Source of the DNA: UBA4744 sp963723165
GTDB taxonomy: Bacteria; Actinomycetota; Acidimicrobiia; Spongiisociales; UBA4744
Direction: 5' to 3'
Length of the DNA stretch: 64,000 bases
Assembly: GCA_963723165.1 (NCBI GenBank)
Contig: CAVRPP010000003.1
Span: 372,001 to 436,000, forward strand
Positions 42,157-49,971 of this stretch are shown piece after piece. Every line of letters starts with the position of its first letter. Position 1 is the stretch's first letter. Position numbers and translations under genes: made by a program. Below the pieces are notes generated by a model. That model did not search any database. It saw only the letters and a list, made by a program, of their open reading frames with translations, and was not told the DNA's origin.

Positions 42157-42711
42157 ATGCGGAGCCGGTTTGGACAACGCAACGAGCGGGGCGCCACCAT
42201 TGTCGAATTCGCCGTGGTCTTCCCGCTCATCATCATGCTGGTCATGGGAATCGCCGAATTCAGCCTGGCCTTCAAGGACTGGTTGACGATCAGCCATGCC
42301 AGCCGCGAGGGCGCCAGGGCCGGGGCGACCGCCGCCAACGACATCGCCGCCGACATGCAGGTCCTGACCGCCATCGAACAGGCCCTCACCGGAGGCGATT
42401 TGCGGGCGATCACCAATGTGGTGGTTTCCGACCCGGACGGGGGGCCGTCCACCACGTACGCCTATACCGGCAATCCGACCTGCGCATGGGCACCCTGCCC
42501 CGATCCCTACGCCGGGGCTCCACCCCTCTACGCGCCTCCCTATGCCGCCCCCAACTACTTGCCGGAGACTCGCGACGTGACCGCTCCCAGCCCGGGCCGG
42601 ATCAAAGTGTCGATCACGTTGACGCACCAGTGGTTCACGGGCCTATTTGCCAGCACGTCGGTCTGGACTTCCGACACGATCATGCGCCTCGAGCCGAGGG
42701 TGTTCTCATGA
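42157..42711 (+). CDS. TadE-like pseudopilin 3
   Basis: 184 residues. Prepilin-like N-terminus NERGATIVEFAVVFPLIIML with Glu +5, followed by WLTISHASREGARAGATAAN. The middle has a Pro/Tyr-rich insertion (PDPYAGAPPLYAPPYAAPNY). The C-terminal end RIKVSITLTHQWFTGLFAST matches the paralogues. GGAGC lies upstream of the ATG. It starts the second gene block in the array and overlaps TadE-like 4 by four bases. Confidence 0.8.
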   Translation: MRSRFGQRNERGATIVEFAVVFPLIIMLVMGIAEFSLAFKDWLTISHASREGARAGATAANDIAADMQVLTAIEQALTGGDLRAITNVVVSDPDGGPSTTYAYTGNPTCAWAPCPDPYAGAPPLYAPPYAAPNYLPETRDVTAPSPGRIKVSITLTHQWFTGLFASTSVWTSDTIMRLEPRVFS

Positions 42712-43310
42712 GAAAGCGGCGCTGGTTCTCTCTCCGGCGGAGGACGAAGTCGGAACGAGGGGCCAGCCTCATCGAAGCGGCTCTCGTAGTCCCGTTGTTG
42801 ATCCTGCTGGCGTTTGGAGCCGCAGAGTTTGGATTTGTGTTCCTGGACTTCCTCAATGTCTCCAGCGCCGCTCGAGAGGGCGCCCGGGTGGGCAGCGCCG
42901 TCGGCGACGCGGTCGACGCCGACACGCTGATCTTGGGGGCGATTGCCGAGGCAACCGCCGATCTGGATAATTCCACAATTGAGGCCATCTGGGTTTTCGA
43001 AGCCAAGGCCAACGGTGACCCGGTCGACAATTGTGTGGTCGACACCTCAACCAACTACTTCACCTGTGCTGGTCCGACGAACAACATCAACATTTACGAC
43101 TCGGCAGGCAACAAGCTGATCGGATCCTGGACCGCAACCGGCCGCAGGGTGACCGTCGGGCTCAATTGCCCGGCTGTACCGGCGGAGTGTCCGGACCGCC
43201 TCGGCGTACGAGTGGTATTCACCCATCAATACATCACCGGATTCCTGTCCTTCCCGACCGGACCGTTCTCAGAGGATGCCGTGTTCCAGCTCGAGCCGGA
43301 TGTGGAATGA
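42708..43310 (+). CDS. TadE-like pseudopilin 4
   Basis: 200 residues, ATG overlapping the previous stop. It carries ERGASLIEAALVVPLLILLA (Glu +5) and FLDFLNVSSAAREGARVGSA. The globular part has four Cys (DNCVVDTSTNYFTC; LNCPAVPAEC), so disulfides are possible after export. DRLGVRVVFTHQYITGFLSF near the C-terminus links it to TadE-like 2. TadG-like 2 follows after 18 bases. Confidence 0.8.
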   Translation: MRKRRWFSLRRRTKSERGASLIEAALVVPLLILLAFGAAEFGFVFLDFLNVSSAAREGARVGSAVGDAVDADTLILGAIAEATADLDNSTIEAIWVFEAKANGDPVDNCVVDTSTNYFTCAGPTNNINIYDSAGNKLIGSWTATGRRVTVGLNCPAVPAECPDRLGVRVVFTHQYITGFLSFPTGPFSEDAVFQLEPDVE

Positions 43311-43328
43311 CATGAGGGGAGCAACGCC

Positions 43329-44861
43329 ATGAGGAAACCGGCCATACGAGACGAGCAAGGTGCGATCCTGCCGTTTGTGGCGCTCGTGCTGGTGCTGCTG
43401 CTCGGGTTGGCCTCATTCGCCGTCGATCTCGGCTGGTTCTACCTGAACTCGACTCGTATCCAAAGAGCCGCAGAGTCGGCTGCCCTCGCCGGGGTGATCC
43501 ACATGCCCCAGGCCTACGCGACGAAAGCCGAACCCACAGCTTTGCAGGTGGCAGCCAGCAACGGCTACGTCGACGGAGCAGACAACGCTGCCATCACGGT
43601 CACCGACGGACTCATCTGGGGTGAGCCAAACCAGATCGAAGTTGAAATCAGCGACACTGTTGACACCTTCTTGCTGCGCGTGCTCGGAAGGCAGAATCAG
43701 ACGATCACTCGTAGCGCCGTCGCCGAATATGTGCCGCCCCTGCCCCTGGGGAGCCCTGAATCGCAGTTCGGGAACAGCTGCGACCCCAATGAGCCCGGCT
43801 GCACGGGCCAGCCCAACTTCTGGGCGAACATCCACGGTCGATACACCGACACCCGGATGGGTGACGCCTACTCGTCCTACTGCGAGGACGGCCAGGGCAG
43901 CGGAAACGCCGGATGCGGCCAAAACGTCTCATGGAGGAACCCGGCCACGTCGACCAGGGGAGGCGGGTACCTCTACGGGATAGAAGGAACCGCCGGCGTC
44001 CAGTTTTCGATTCAATTCCTCGACATCGTCCATCACAACATCTCCGGCTCCGAAACCACCAACGACAACTGGCGAACCGGCGACCGCGGGTGCGAGGCGT
44101 GGGGCGATAGCAATGCGGACTGCGGTCAGACGGTGCGGACCACGCTGTATGCCCCGGATCCTTCTCCGCTCAACCTCAACGGCAACATAGCAATCTGCAC
44201 CAGGGACTGGGCCCCGGCCCCGCAGGTGCCGGAGAGCGACCCCTATACGTGGGACACCTGGTGCCCGGTCATTCCGCCGTCAGATGGACTCTACGTTCTG
44301 CAGATCGAAGCGCTCGATCCGCTCGCTTCTCCAAACCCGTCTGCCGACGCTGGCTGGTCGGGGCTCAACCGTTACTCGGTGCGGGCGACCAACGGATCGC
44401 GACTCTACGGGCTCGGCGACATGTCCCTCTACAACAATGCCACCGGCACGACCAGCGACTTCTACCTCGCCGAGGTGAGCGATATCTACTCGGGCAAGGA
44501 CTTCGTGGTCGAGCTCTACGATCCCGGCGAAGCCAACCCGGGCGGTTGGGTCGAGATCAAGTCTCCCGCCGGAGCAGGAGTCTGGAATACCTACGCCAGC
44601 TGCCGGATGAGCGTGCGGACCAGCGAGACAGCCTCGTGGTCGAGTCCCACCACTCTGGCTCCCTGCCGCTTCTTTGCAAACAACGACGGCGGAGCCAACG
44701 ACTACAACGGCGACTGGATCAAACTGGAGATGACCCTCAGCAGCTACGTCTGCGGCCCCAACTGCTGGTGGAAGCTCAACTACAACTACTCCAACAACGT
44801 GAACGACACCACCACCTGGAAGGCCTACATCGTCGGCAACCCGGTGCACCTCCTCAAGTAG
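43329..44861 (+). CDS. TadG-like protein 2 with large extracytoplasmic domain
   Basis: 510 residues. The N-terminal DEQGAILPFVALVLVLLLGL helix is followed by VDLGWFYLNSTRIQRAAESA, the TadG-like signature. The large C-terminal region is a paralogue of TadG-like 1: NFWANIHGRYTDTRMGDAYS, DGLYVLQIEALDPL and DFVVELYDPGEANPGGWVEI, with the end TTWKAYIVGNPVHLLK. Many Cys, Trp and Asn residues point to a secreted, disulfide-bonded fold. No vWA motif is evident. GGGGAG precedes the ATG. Confidence 0.8.
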   Translation: MRKPAIRDEQGAILPFVALVLVLLLGLASFAVDLGWFYLNSTRIQRAAESAALAGVIHMPQAYATKAEPTALQVAASNGYVDGADNAAITVTDGLIWGEPNQIEVEISDTVDTFLLRVLGRQNQTITRSAVAEYVPPLPLGSPESQFGNSCDPNEPGCTGQPNFWANIHGRYTDTRMGDAYSSYCEDGQGSGNAGCGQNVSWRNPATSTRGGGYLYGIEGTAGVQFSIQFLDIVHHNISGSETTNDNWRTGDRGCEAWGDSNADCGQTVRTTLYAPDPSPLNLNGNIAICTRDWAPAPQVPESDPYTWDTWCPVIPPSDGLYVLQIEALDPLASPNPSADAGWSGLNRYSVRATNGSRLYGLGDMSLYNNATGTTSDFYLAEVSDIYSGKDFVVELYDPGEANPGGWVEIKSPAGAGVWNTYASCRMSVRTSETASWSSPTTLAPCRFFANNDGGANDYNGDWIKLEMTLSSYVCGPNCWWKLNYNYSNNVNDTTTWKAYIVGNPVHLLK

Positions 44862-44959
44862 GGAACGCGACTACGGTCCCCGTCTGCACATGCCCGGCCG
44901 AGGGTCTGCTCCTTGAAAACCCACGTCAAGTTTTCTCGCCGACCGCCGATGACTGTTGC

Positions 44960-44976
44960 GTGGCAGGACCTGCCAC
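44960..44976. promoter_or_regulatory. 17-base palindrome before TadE-like 5
   Basis: GTGGCAGG-A-CCTGCCAC is a perfect dyad with 8-base arms, 58 bases before the ATG at 45035, in a 173-base gap. It could be an operator or a transcribed hairpin. The same gap holds GAAAAC/GTTTTC arms around 44916-44936. Confidence 0.4.
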
Positions 44977-45034
44977 AGGCTGGGAGGCTTGATCGAGCAC
45001 CTTTATTGGGTGGTCGAATGAGCTGAGGAGTGAC

Positions 45035-45484
45035 ATGAGGTCTCGAGACTCAAAACGACCCGGCCGTTTCTTCTCCGGTGACCGCGGCGCCGCCCTCATG
45101 GAAGCTGCGTTGGTCATGCCTCTCATGCTGATGCTCACCGTCGGCGTGTGGACCACGGCCCGGGCCTGGAACGTGCACAGCACACTCGACCACGCTGCTC
45201 GGGAAGCCGCCCGCTACGGAGCGACCGAGGTCCCCTGGGGCGGGACCTCTGCTGCAATCGTGAGAGCCGTTGCCGACCAGGAGCTGCAAGCTTCTGCCAT
45301 TGTGCCTGCGGATGTCACCACCGTCTGCATAGCCGAGGGAAGCGCTCCCTGCGGTTTGGGCGCCATCCCCGATGTCGACCAGGTCGCGGTGCAATTGAGC
45401 TGGGACAACTACCGGATGGACTTCATCTTCTTCACGATATCCGTTGACCTCAAGGCATCGGCGGTATCCCGCTGGGAGGGCTGA
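45035..45484 (+). CDS. TadE-like pseudopilin 5
   Basis: 149 residues. After a short basic leader, DRGAALMEAALVMPLMLMLT holds Glu +5, then VWTTARAWNVHSTLDHAARE and AARYGATE, almost identical to TadE-like 8. The C-terminus has DQVAVQLSWDNYRMDFIFFT and SRWEG. It is the shorter TadE subtype. TadG-like 3 begins 1 base after the stop. This pair is repeated as TadE-like 8 / TadG-like 5. Confidence 0.82.
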   Translation: MRSRDSKRPGRFFSGDRGAALMEAALVMPLMLMLTVGVWTTARAWNVHSTLDHAAREAARYGATEVPWGGTSAAIVRAVADQELQASAIVPADVTTVCIAEGSAPCGLGAIPDVDQVAVQLSWDNYRMDFIFFTISVDLKASAVSRWEG

Positions 45485-45485
45485 G

Positions 45486-46826
45486 ATGAGGAACCTCATC
45501 CACCGGGGCAGAGGAGAACTCGGCTTCAGCGCTATTTGGACGGCCATCACCGCCTTCTTCGTGGTTGGGGTAGCCGCCCTGGCGGTGGACGTCTCGGGTT
45601 TCTACCGGGAAGCAGCGGCGGAGCAATCCGCTGCGGACATGACGTGCCTCGCCGGGGTGAGGGATCTTCCGCAATCTCCGAGCGACGCCCTTGATCATGC
45701 CGTTGCCATTGCCCGACAGAACTGGTCCGAGGTGGCAGGTGCACCGGCAACGATCGACCTGGTGGCCAAGACGGCCATCCTCGATAACGGCAGCGGCGAC
45801 GTCGTGACCATTGTGGCCGGTTACGGAGGACAGCCAACCAAGATGGCCGTGACCGTCACCCAACAAGCCCCAACCCAATTCGGAAAGGTACTCGGGGCAA
45901 ACAGCACTCGGATAACCCAGGAGGCCTTCTGCAAGGTGCAGGGTCTCCACATCGGTGATCTTCCGTTTGGCGCCATCCCCGGCGGCGGCTTCGACGGTGA
46001 ACTCCAGACCGGCAGCCTCTGTGCAAACGGGAACTGCCGGCCCCTGGAATTGCCCCGCGAGGACGGCACCGGCGCCGGCGTCTGGTTCATCCGCAACGTT
46101 GCCATAGGTGGGCAGGCGCAGCTCCTGCCGGTCAAGACCGCAGTACCGCCCGCATCGCTCACCGCGTGCGCTCCGTTCTCCGGGCCGTGCACCATTGTCA
46201 ATCAGGATCAGGGCGTCTCCACCGGGCAGCTCTCCGACGGTATCGCCCGGGGCAACGGGGCAGCCGCAGTAGATGGACGATTTGAGAATCCGACCACGAG
46301 TTCTGTGTTCAGCAGCCTGGCGGGCCGAATTCTCGACGGCGACACCCCTGAAGAGATCCTCGATCCCGACTACGTGCTCGGCAGTCCGGGTACGTTCTCC
46401 GGAATCACCGGCGGCGGCCTCGGCAGCCTCGGGCAACCTCCGGGATGGGATGTTGACATACACGGCCTCTGGTCGGGCATCGACCCGGATCGGACCTACT
46501 ACTACAACGAAACGGTCGCCAAGTGCGACTCACCGCGGCTGGGCCGCATCCCGATCATCGCTCAGGTCGACTGGGGACCCGGGCAGCCCCTGAACCTGCC
46601 GGGCGGTAATAGTGATCCGGTGAAGGTGGTCGGCTTCTACCTGATCGCCCTGGAAGATCCCAACGAATCAAGCGACTTCTTGAACCCCTCCGACTCCCTC
46701 AAGAACCTGTCGGGGAAGGTTCTCTGGTTGGGACCGGACGCCAGTTGCAGCGGCACGGGGGGCAAGATAAAGCCCTACCAACCCGGTGACGTCAAGGTGC
46801 TGCGCCTGGTCGACGAAACAGCCTGA
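45486..46826 (+). CDS. TadG-like protein 3
   Basis: 446 residues from the ATG at 45486. The helix FSAIWTAITAFFVVGVAALA is followed by VDVSGFYREAAAEQSAADMT and CLAGVRDLPQSPSDAL. The early globular part has VTQQAPTQFGKVLGANSTRI. The C-terminal 250 residues (FDGELQTGSLCANGNCRPLE, SGITGGGLGSLGQPPGWD, VVGFYLIALEDPNESS) differ from TadG-like 1 and 2. The broken TadG-like 5 is its close paralogue. It ends the block; a 254-base gap with regulatory repeats follows. Confidence 0.8.
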   Translation: MRNLIHRGRGELGFSAIWTAITAFFVVGVAALAVDVSGFYREAAAEQSAADMTCLAGVRDLPQSPSDALDHAVAIARQNWSEVAGAPATIDLVAKTAILDNGSGDVVTIVAGYGGQPTKMAVTVTQQAPTQFGKVLGANSTRITQEAFCKVQGLHIGDLPFGAIPGGGFDGELQTGSLCANGNCRPLELPREDGTGAGVWFIRNVAIGGQAQLLPVKTAVPPASLTACAPFSGPCTIVNQDQGVSTGQLSDGIARGNGAAAVDGRFENPTTSSVFSSLAGRILDGDTPEEILDPDYVLGSPGTFSGITGGGLGSLGQPPGWDVDIHGLWSGIDPDRTYYYNETVAKCDSPRLGRIPIIAQVDWGPGQPLNLPGGNSDPVKVVGFYLIALEDPNESSDFLNPSDSLKNLSGKVLWLGPDASCSGTGGKIKPYQPGDVKVLRLVDETA

Positions 46827-46879
46827 GCCCGCCGCGGCGGCCGATCTGATCTCCCGACCTGTGTCACATCTGCGTGCAT

Positions 46880-46999
46880 TGACTAGTCAGAACATGCCGA
46901 CCAGATTCACCACTTCATACGACCGCCCTGGGCGTTATGATCACCACAGAACGTAGGCGGAAGAAGATCACGTTCACAACTTGACTCTCAATTGTCAAG
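46880..46999. promoter_or_regulatory. TTGAC/GTCA dyads in the gap before TadE-like 6
   Basis: The gap 46827-47080 has no gene. It contains the perfect palindrome TGACTAGTCA (46880-46889) and, about 90 bases on, CTTGAC-N8-GTCAAG (46980-46999). The shared TTGAC arms may be two sites for one regulator. TTGACT may also serve as a -35 box. Confidence 0.35.
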
Positions 47000-47007
47000 A
47001 GGGGCTT

Positions 47008-47049
47008 CAGTTGCAGTTGCAGTTGCAGTTGCACAGCGATTCTGCAACT
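47008..47049 (+). repeat. (CAGTTG)4 tandem hexamer with a complementary TGCAACT
   Basis: Four exact CAGTTG units plus CA cover 47008-47033. After nine bases TGCAACT (47043-47049) can pair with AGTTGCA at the end of any unit, so alternative hairpins could form in the leader of TadE-like 6. Hexamer copy number would alter spacing without touching the coding frame. Confidence 0.75.
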
Positions 47050-47080
47050 CTGAAAGTGCAGGCTGGGAGGCGGCGTAACA

Positions 47081-47587
47081 GTGCGTTGGGGGCAACGACT
47101 TCAAAGCAGAGACGATCGAGGGGCATCCCTCGTTGAGTTCGCATTGGTCCTACCTCTCCTGCTGCTCATCCTGTTTGGCATAGCCGAAATCGGTCGGTTC
47201 GTGGCCACCAAAGAAGCGGTCAACACAGCGAGCCGCGAAGCGTCTCGCTATGGATCCGCAACGGGGATCAGCCCTACGGCAACCCCGCCGGTCCCCCGCT
47301 TCGCCGATTGCGACGGGATACGAGAAGCAGCTCGCGAGCTGGCAATCATTGTCACTTTCGATGACGCCGACATCACCATCAACTACGACAACGGAACAAC
47401 CGGGACCATCATCGAGACCTGCCCGGTCGGGGCGCAGGCCGACCCCGACAACATCGCCTTAGGTGATCGAATCGAAGTGACGGTCACCACAACGTTCACT
47501 TCGAGCATTCCGTTCATCGGCCCGTTCTTGGGAACCATCAACGTGTCCTCAACGGATCGGCGCTCCATATTCGAGGGGTCGATATGA
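47081..47587 (+). CDS. TadE-like pseudopilin 6
   Basis: 168 residues from GTG, with GGGAGG upstream. DDRGASLVEFALVLPLLLLI is the clearest TadE signature in the array (Glu +5), followed by FGIAEIGRFVATKEAVNTAS. The globular part is rich in Asp, Thr and Ile (IIVTFDDADITINYDNGTTG) and ends with a beta-rich VTVTTTFTSSIPFIGPFLG. TadE-like 7 overlaps by ATGA. Confidence 0.85.
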   Translation: MRWGQRLQSRDDRGASLVEFALVLPLLLLILFGIAEIGRFVATKEAVNTASREASRYGSATGISPTATPPVPRFADCDGIREAARELAIIVTFDDADITINYDNGTTGTIIETCPVGAQADPDNIALGDRIEVTVTTTFTSSIPFIGPFLGTINVSSTDRRSIFEGSI

Positions 47588-48000
47588 GCGGCCGTTTGAG
47601 CGAAAGAGGCGCAGCAGCCGTCGAGATGGCGTTCGTGCTGCCGCTTCTGCTCCTGCTGGTGCTCGGGATAACCGATTTCTCTCGAGCGCTCCTCACCAAT
47701 ATCACCGTTGTTCAAGCGGCACAGGAGGGTGCTCTTTTCGCTTCTTACTTTCCAGGCGGCGACGTCCAGCAGCGGGTTGTCGACAGCGTCGACGACATCG
47801 CCATAACCCCTGGTGATGTGACCAGCGCAGTCGACCTGGTCGCTTGCACGGCGACCGTCACGGTTGACCACGACTACCCGATGATCACTCCGGTGGGCAA
47901 GATCTTTCTCGGTGACACCGTCACGCTCTCCCATGCGGTGACGTCGACGATATTCGCCGCGGGTTGTGTACCCGCCACCACAACAACGACGACGCCATGA
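47584..48000 (+). CDS. TadE-like pseudopilin 7
   Basis: 138 residues. SERGAAAVEMAFVLPLLLLL has Glu +5 and LGITDFSRALLTNITVVQAA follows. C-terminal VTVDHDYPMITPVGKIFLGD resembles the end of TadE-like 6, and the last residues are Thr-rich (ATTTTTTP). It is coupled to TadE-like 6 and lies 52 bases before TadG-like 4. Confidence 0.83.
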   Translation: MSGRLSERGAAAVEMAFVLPLLLLLVLGITDFSRALLTNITVVQAAQEGALFASYFPGGDVQQRVVDSVDDIAITPGDVTSAVDLVACTATVTVDHDYPMITPVGKIFLGDTVTLSHAVTSTIFAAGCVPATTTTTTP

Positions 48001-48052
48001 ATCAGACGAGGCTGCACCCGCAACGGGGGCAAGAGCAGAGGATGGGGATGGA

Positions 48053-49324
48053 ATGAGGAGACTCCACGGAGATGAGAGCGGCGCCGTTCTGGTCGTCGTT
48101 GCCGTTGCGATGTTGCTCGTGTTGGGAGTCGCTGCCTTGAGCGTCGATGGAGGCCGCGGACTCAATGAGGAGCGCGACTCGCAGAACGCCGCAGACCAGG
48201 CATCCCTGGCCGCTGCGTGGGCAGAGTGCAACGGCCGGGATCCTGTGGCGGCCGGCATCGCTTCGGCCGCTGCCAACGGGTTCGATAACAACGGCACAAC
48301 GAACTCCGTGACGCTCACGGACCTGGGCAGCGGTCGATTCGAAGTCGTGGTCTCGTCGACCATCGATGGCGGGTTTGCCAAAACGGTGGGGGCCAACACG
48401 ATAACCGCCAGTTCCCAGGCCGTTGCCAGTTGCAGCATCACTACCGGATCGGGCGGTTTTGCCCTATTCGCAGGCTTCACCACGTGCGGGCCTGTCGACC
48501 TCAGCCTCACCGGGTCTTCGCAAACTATCAAAGGCGCGATCCATTCCAACGACCAGTTGAAGATCAACGGCAATGTCGCCTCGCCGAGCGAGGTCTGGGG
48601 ACCGGTCACGGCCGCGGTCTCGGTGCAGCACTCCGGGGTCAACTTCTTCGAAACAGACGGGACCCCGTCGGCCCCCGGCACCAACCCAACGCAGGGCGTT
48701 GCCCTGGTTCCGCCCTATCCGGTCAAGTATAAGATCGGCGACTATGCCCCCGGCTCGACCATCGCCTCCGCCGCCGGCAGCGATTATTTCGATTTCACCA
48801 CCAACCAGAGCTGGTCCGATGTCAGTCTCGCCTCAGGCCTCTACTACGTCGACGGCAACGTCAGCCTCAACCGGGTGAGCGGCGAGCATGTAACCATCGT
48901 CGCTACGGGGCAGATCAGCCTGACGGGGACGAATACCGTCAACACCATCGTGGACTCGAGCGATCCGAACTACGGCCCGTACGATCCAAGCGGGCTGGCC
49001 CTCTTCAGTACCTACCGGAACGCAACAGCGTCGTGCAACCGCGATGCCATAACGTGGAGTGGCTCCAATCACGTCTGGAGCGGTATTCAGTATGCGCCCT
49101 TCGGCAACATCGATATGAGCGGCGCCGACAATTCGACGTTCGACGGCAGCATCATCGCTTACAACATCAAGCTGAGCGGTTCTGCCATCAACATCACCTA
49201 CAACGACGACTTCGACGGCAACCCGAGCCACGGTGATCAACATCGAGGAGTAGCCGCCGGGAGCCTTCAAGTGTGGCAACGACAGCCGAAAACCCCTCAT
49301 TCCGTCTGGTCATTCTGCCGATAA
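48053..49324 (+). CDS. TadG-like protein 4 with beta-rich repeat domain
   Basis: 423 residues as written. The helix DESGAVLVVVAVAMLLVLGV precedes VDGGRGLNEERDSQNAADQA, TadG/PilX-like. From residue about 145 the protein is rich in Gly, Ser, Asn and Val with short beta-helix-like turns: LTGSSQTIKGAIHSNDQLKI, LYYVDGNVSLNRVSGEHVTI, WSGIQYAPFGNIDMSGADNS. The C-terminal 25 residues look unnatural; a neighbouring frame gives TATRATVINIEE and a stop at 49253, so a late frameshift is likely. Confidence 0.78.
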   Translation: MRRLHGDESGAVLVVVAVAMLLVLGVAALSVDGGRGLNEERDSQNAADQASLAAAWAECNGRDPVAAGIASAAANGFDNNGTTNSVTLTDLGSGRFEVVVSSTIDGGFAKTVGANTITASSQAVASCSITTGSGGFALFAGFTTCGPVDLSLTGSSQTIKGAIHSNDQLKINGNVASPSEVWGPVTAAVSVQHSGVNFFETDGTPSAPGTNPTQGVALVPPYPVKYKIGDYAPGSTIASAAGSDYFDFTTNQSWSDVSLASGLYYVDGNVSLNRVSGEHVTIVATGQISLTGTNTVNTIVDSSDPNYGPYDPSGLALFSTYRNATASCNRDAITWSGSNHVWSGIQYAPFGNIDMSGADNSTFDGSIIAYNIKLSGSAINITYNDDFDGNPSHGDQHRGVAAGSLQVWQRQPKTPHSVWSFCR

Positions 49325-49407
49325 CTCTGTAGGTTGTCCGACGCCACGGAGAGTGAGAGTTTGTCTTCATTTCGACCACTCTATGCGGTATCATGCGGTG
49401 TGGGTGG

Positions 49408-49440
49408 AACGATCCCGACGGACCGAATGGTGGGATCGTT
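49408..49440. promoter_or_regulatory. Hairpin in leader of TadE-like 8
   Basis: AACGATCCC (49408-49416) pairs with GGGATCGTT (49432-49440) across a 15-base loop, 21 bases before the GTG at 49462. It may act on translation or as a protein site. The remainder of the gap is unremarkable. Confidence 0.4.
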
Positions 49441-49461
49441 GCAGTCCCCTGGGAGGCAACG

Positions 49462-49971
49462 GTGATACGAGCACGATTTCTGAAGAAGCCACCGCGCCGT
49501 GAGCGCGGCGCCGCGCTCGTTGAGGCCGCCCTCGTGCTCCCGATGTTGTTGATGCTCACCTTTGGCATATGGACCACAGCCCGCGCCTGGAATGTTCACA
49601 ACGTCCTCGATCACGCCGCCCGGGAAGCCGCCCGGTATGCCGCGACCACGTCGGATTCGCTCGCCATTCTCGACCCGATCGCTCGCGGCGAAGTTCTGGC
49701 CGCCAGCATCCGGTGGAGCGACGTATCGGGATGCTCGGCGATCATCGAGAGCGGTGCCGTCACTGAGAGCGCAACAACCGGAGGCGGCATCACGGTCGTC
49801 GACTCTCCGGTCGGTTACTGCATCTCTCTCGGAGGTGGCGCGGGCCAGGACCCGACCACAGATGATCGAGCCCAGGTCAGGCTGGTCGTTCGGGACTTCC
49901 GGCTCGATTTCATTCTGTTCTCCTTCGAGGTCGATCTCACCGCCCAGGCCGTTTCGAGGCTAGAACCATGA
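49462..49971 (+). CDS. TadE-like pseudopilin 8
   Basis: 169 residues from GTG with GGGAGG 5 bases upstream. ERGAALVEAALVLPMLLMLT (Glu +5) then IWTTARAWNVHNVLDHAARE and AARYAATT mark it as the paralogue of TadE-like 5. The C-terminal end DRAQVRLVVRDFRLDFILFS followed by VSRLEP also matches. A Gly-rich loop sits between. The stop overlaps the TadG-like 5 start. Confidence 0.82.
   Translation: MIRARFLKKPPRRERGAALVEAALVLPMLLMLTFGIWTTARAWNVHNVLDHAAREAARYAATTSDSLAILDPIARGEVLAASIRWSDVSGCSAIIESGAVTESATTGGGITVVDSPVGYCISLGGGAGQDPTTDDRAQVRLVVRDFRLDFILFSFEVDLTAQAVSRLEP

Noticed and set aside
47383..48684. 433-residue minus-strand frame across TadE-like 6, 7 and TadG-like 4
   Set aside because: It runs antisense to three genes with overlapping starts and clear signal helices, and its composition is Thr/Ser/Pro noise.
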